A stretch of 5,033 bases of DNA from B1-G15 sp964346135 (GTDB lineage Archaea > Thermoproteota > Bathyarchaeia > Bathyarchaeales > Bathyarchaeaceae): positions 1 through 5,033 of the forward strand of contig CAYFTS010000114.1 of NCBI GenBank assembly GCA_964346135.1, written 5' to 3'. Positions within the stretch are counted from its first letter, which is position 1. Each line of letters starts with the position of its first letter. This document shows positions 4,735 to 5,033 of the stretch, in pieces. The notes under the pieces were generated by a model. It was not told the origin of the DNA, searched no databases, and saw only the letters and a list, made by a program, of their open reading frames with translations. The position numbers and the translations under genes were made by a program.

Positions 4735-5033
4735 TTGAAGCGGGTTAGAACAACTAATCCAGAGCTAATCAGTCTTATTCGCTTGTTGAAGAAAGAGTCT
4801 CGAGAAAATAAAGTGGGAATATGGCGTGATGTGGCTGAGCGTTTGTCTAGTTCAAGGCGGAGGCGGGTAACTGTGAATGTGAGTCACTTGAACCGTTGTA
4901 CAGAGGGGAGGGAGACTGTGGTGGTTCCGGGCAAAGTTTTGGGTGCTGGAAAGATTGGTCACCCTGTTAATGTGGCTGCCTTTGCTTTTTCTGAGCAGGC
5001 GCGAGCTAAAATTTTGAAGGCTAAGGGGAAATG
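4735..5033 (+). CDS. rpl18e: 50S ribosomal protein L18e (eL18), 3' partial
   Basis: A TTG start immediately after the rpoD TAG opens a frame that remains open for 99 codons to the window edge. The start MKRVRTTNPELISLIRLLKK, then IWRDVAERL (29-37), a basic SSSRRRRVTVNVSHLNR and TVVVPGKVLGAGKIGHPVNV (61-80), followed by AFAFSEQARAKIL, match the archaeal/eukaryal eL18 family, which shares a fold with bacterial L15 and sits on the large subunit. Roughly the last 20 residues are probably missing. The non-ATG start is supported by GGTGA five bases upstream and by the fact that family proteins begin almost exactly here. Direct abutment to rpoD implies coupling, and the rpoD-eL18 order is standard in archaea. 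Base composition is G/T-rich like rpoD. Confidence 0.93.
   Translation, partial: MKRVRTTNPELISLIRLLKKESRENKVGIWRDVAERLSSSRRRRVTVNVSHLNRCTEGRETVVVPGKVLGAGKIGHPVNVAAFAFSEQARAKILKAKGK

Overview
The window is archaeal. The right half is an archaeal/eukaryal-type information-processing operon: ribosomal proteins uS13, uS4 and uS11, RNA polymerase subunit D, and the start of eL18, in the conserved archaeal order. Ribosome binding sites of the GGTGA/GGAG type, several GTG or TTG starts, AT-rich TATA-like boxes and oligo-T terminators fit this. A dockerin end and a cohesin-domain surface protein beside the operon, plus an RpoD with two complete Cys4 Fe-S motifs, would suit an uncultured anaerobic archaeon. 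A Bathyarchaeia-like lineage is my best guess, but the sequence alone does not prove it.

Layout. Positions 1-119 hold the last 38 residues of a protein ending in a dockerin-type calcium-binding repeat. Positions 120-383 are an AT-rich gap with no gene I can support. Positions 384-899 encode a 171-residue protein I do not recognise; it has a basic helical middle and a Cys4 (possibly zinc) motif near its C-terminus. Positions 900-1220 are a regulatory-looking gap containing a T-run, a pair of 17-bp direct repeats around a perfect 7-bp hairpin, and TATA boxes. Positions 1221-2255 encode a secreted, membrane-anchored cohesin-domain protein whose stalk is 15 uninterrupted Tyr/Leu heptads. Positions 2256-2438 carry an oligo-T terminator and then the promoter region of the ribosomal operon, where a near-perfect 13-bp dyad overlaps the likely TATA box. 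Positions 2439-5033 are rpsM-rpsD-rpsK-rpoD-rpl18e, all on the + strand, with stop/start overlaps or very short gaps; the last gene runs off the edge.

How the genes fit together. The left half looks like a cell-surface module: a dockerin-bearing protein and a cohesin-bearing membrane receptor 1.1 kb apart could form a calcium-dependent pair outside the cell. The right half is a housekeeping operon for small-subunit assembly and RNA polymerase assembly (RpoD is the alpha-like platform that pairs with RpoL). The two halves are separated by a terminator and have separate promoters. Within the operon, base composition changes abruptly at the rpsK/rpoD junction, from C- and A-rich to G- and T-rich coding strands.
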